This document shows positions 15,991 to 16,089 of a stretch of 16,089 bases of DNA, piece after piece. Within the stretch, counting starts at the first letter, position 1. Each line of letters begins with the position of its first letter. The position numbers and the translations under genes are program-made. The stretch spans positions 1 through 16,089 of the forward strand of contig JBCCFC010000133.1 in NCBI GenBank assembly GCA_039029935.1. Direction: 5' to 3'. Source of the DNA: G039029935 sp039029935. Lineage in GTDB: Bacteria; Chloroflexota; Anaerolineae; Caldilineales; Caldilineaceae. Under the pieces are notes generated by a model. That model made no database searches, was not told where the DNA came from, and saw only the letters and a list, made by a program, of their open reading frames with translations.

Positions 15991-16089
15991 CGTGATGGAG
16001 GACCTCCACGAAGTGGGCGGGGCCTCGGCGCTCTTCCGCCTGCTGCTCGCGGAAGGGGTGCTCCAGGGCGACTGCATGACGGTCACGGG
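15989..16089 (+). CDS. ilvD: Internal fragment of dihydroxy-acid dehydratase (IlvD), foreign to this contig
   Basis: The + strand encodes FVMEDLHEVGG followed by LLLAEGVLQGDCMTVTG up to the right edge. This matches the conserved segment of IlvD/Edd dehydratases usually written VMEDLHEVGG...GDCxTVTGKT, in the middle of a protein of about 560 residues. It carries the cysteine of GDC, likely an iron-sulfur ligand. IlvD dehydrates dihydroxy acids in valine and isoleucine synthesis. Upstream the frame runs into a TAG at 15974-15976 with no start or earlier IlvD sequence, so the gene starts abruptly in its middle. Bases 15992-16089 are 69 of 98 G or C (about 70%), unlike the rest of the window. An assembly join is most likely. 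Another IlvD/Edd-family sugar-acid dehydratase is possible but fits less well. Confidence 0.75.

Noticed and set aside
15991..16086. N-terminal part of the minus-strand frame that ends at 15880
   Set aside because: The other strand of this stretch encodes an unmistakable IlvD segment with a sharp GC rise, so this continuation of the minus frame is accidental.

Overview
The window looks like a bacterial metagenomic contig of moderate GC, most probably from Chloroflexota. The main reason is that it carries both the YYY-motif membrane family (DUF2298, TIGR03662) and the Agl23-like family (TIGR03663). These two large membrane families are characteristic of Chloroflexi and archaea and often occur as neighbours. 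No RNA gene, CRISPR array, prophage or transposase was found. The taxonomic call rests on family recognition alone, with no database search.

Layout. Bases 2-1246 (+) hold the 3' part of an ATPase-DUF234 gene that runs in from outside the window. It converges on a long minus-strand gene block, and the gap between them contains a perfect 67-bp palindrome (1251-1317). All the remaining main genes are on the minus strand. In transcription order (high to low coordinates) they are: the C-terminal end of an unrecognised protein (15880-15990); a short nucleotide-sugar dehydrogenase lacking its usual third domain (14868-15860); a Uma2-type gene overlapping it (14189-14908); a membrane GT2 synthase with a long extra C-terminal region (11851-14157); a start-less reading frame (11473-11817) and an intact small gene (11131-11367), both encoding related two-helix membrane proteins; the YYY/DUF2298 protein (8561-11134), coupled by an ATGA overlap; a second Uma2-type gene with a tandemly duplicated coiled-coil tail (7529-8536); a GT-C-like membrane protein (5025-7334); and an Agl23-like membrane protein fused to an NHL propeller (1450-4887).

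How the genes may work together. A sugar-nucleotide dehydrogenase, a cytoplasmic-face processive GT2 and three large multi-spanning GT-C-type proteins together suggest assembly, lipid-linked transfer or export of a surface glycan (inference). Each of the three GT-C-type proteins has a strongly charged, low-complexity cytoplasmic-looking loop. The two Uma2 genes (PD-(D/E)XK-fold family) have no obvious place in this pathway.

The last ~100 bases are out of place. From about 15989 the + strand encodes an internal piece of dihydroxy-acid dehydratase (IlvD) at about 70% GC, with no start or 5' part. This abruptly truncates the minus-strand gene at 15880-15990. An assembly chimera is the simplest explanation, so the right edge should not be trusted. 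The other non-coding signals are a 15-bp-period array (4926-5033) and an imperfect 23-bp inverted repeat (7376-7439), both in intergenic gaps of the minus-strand block.
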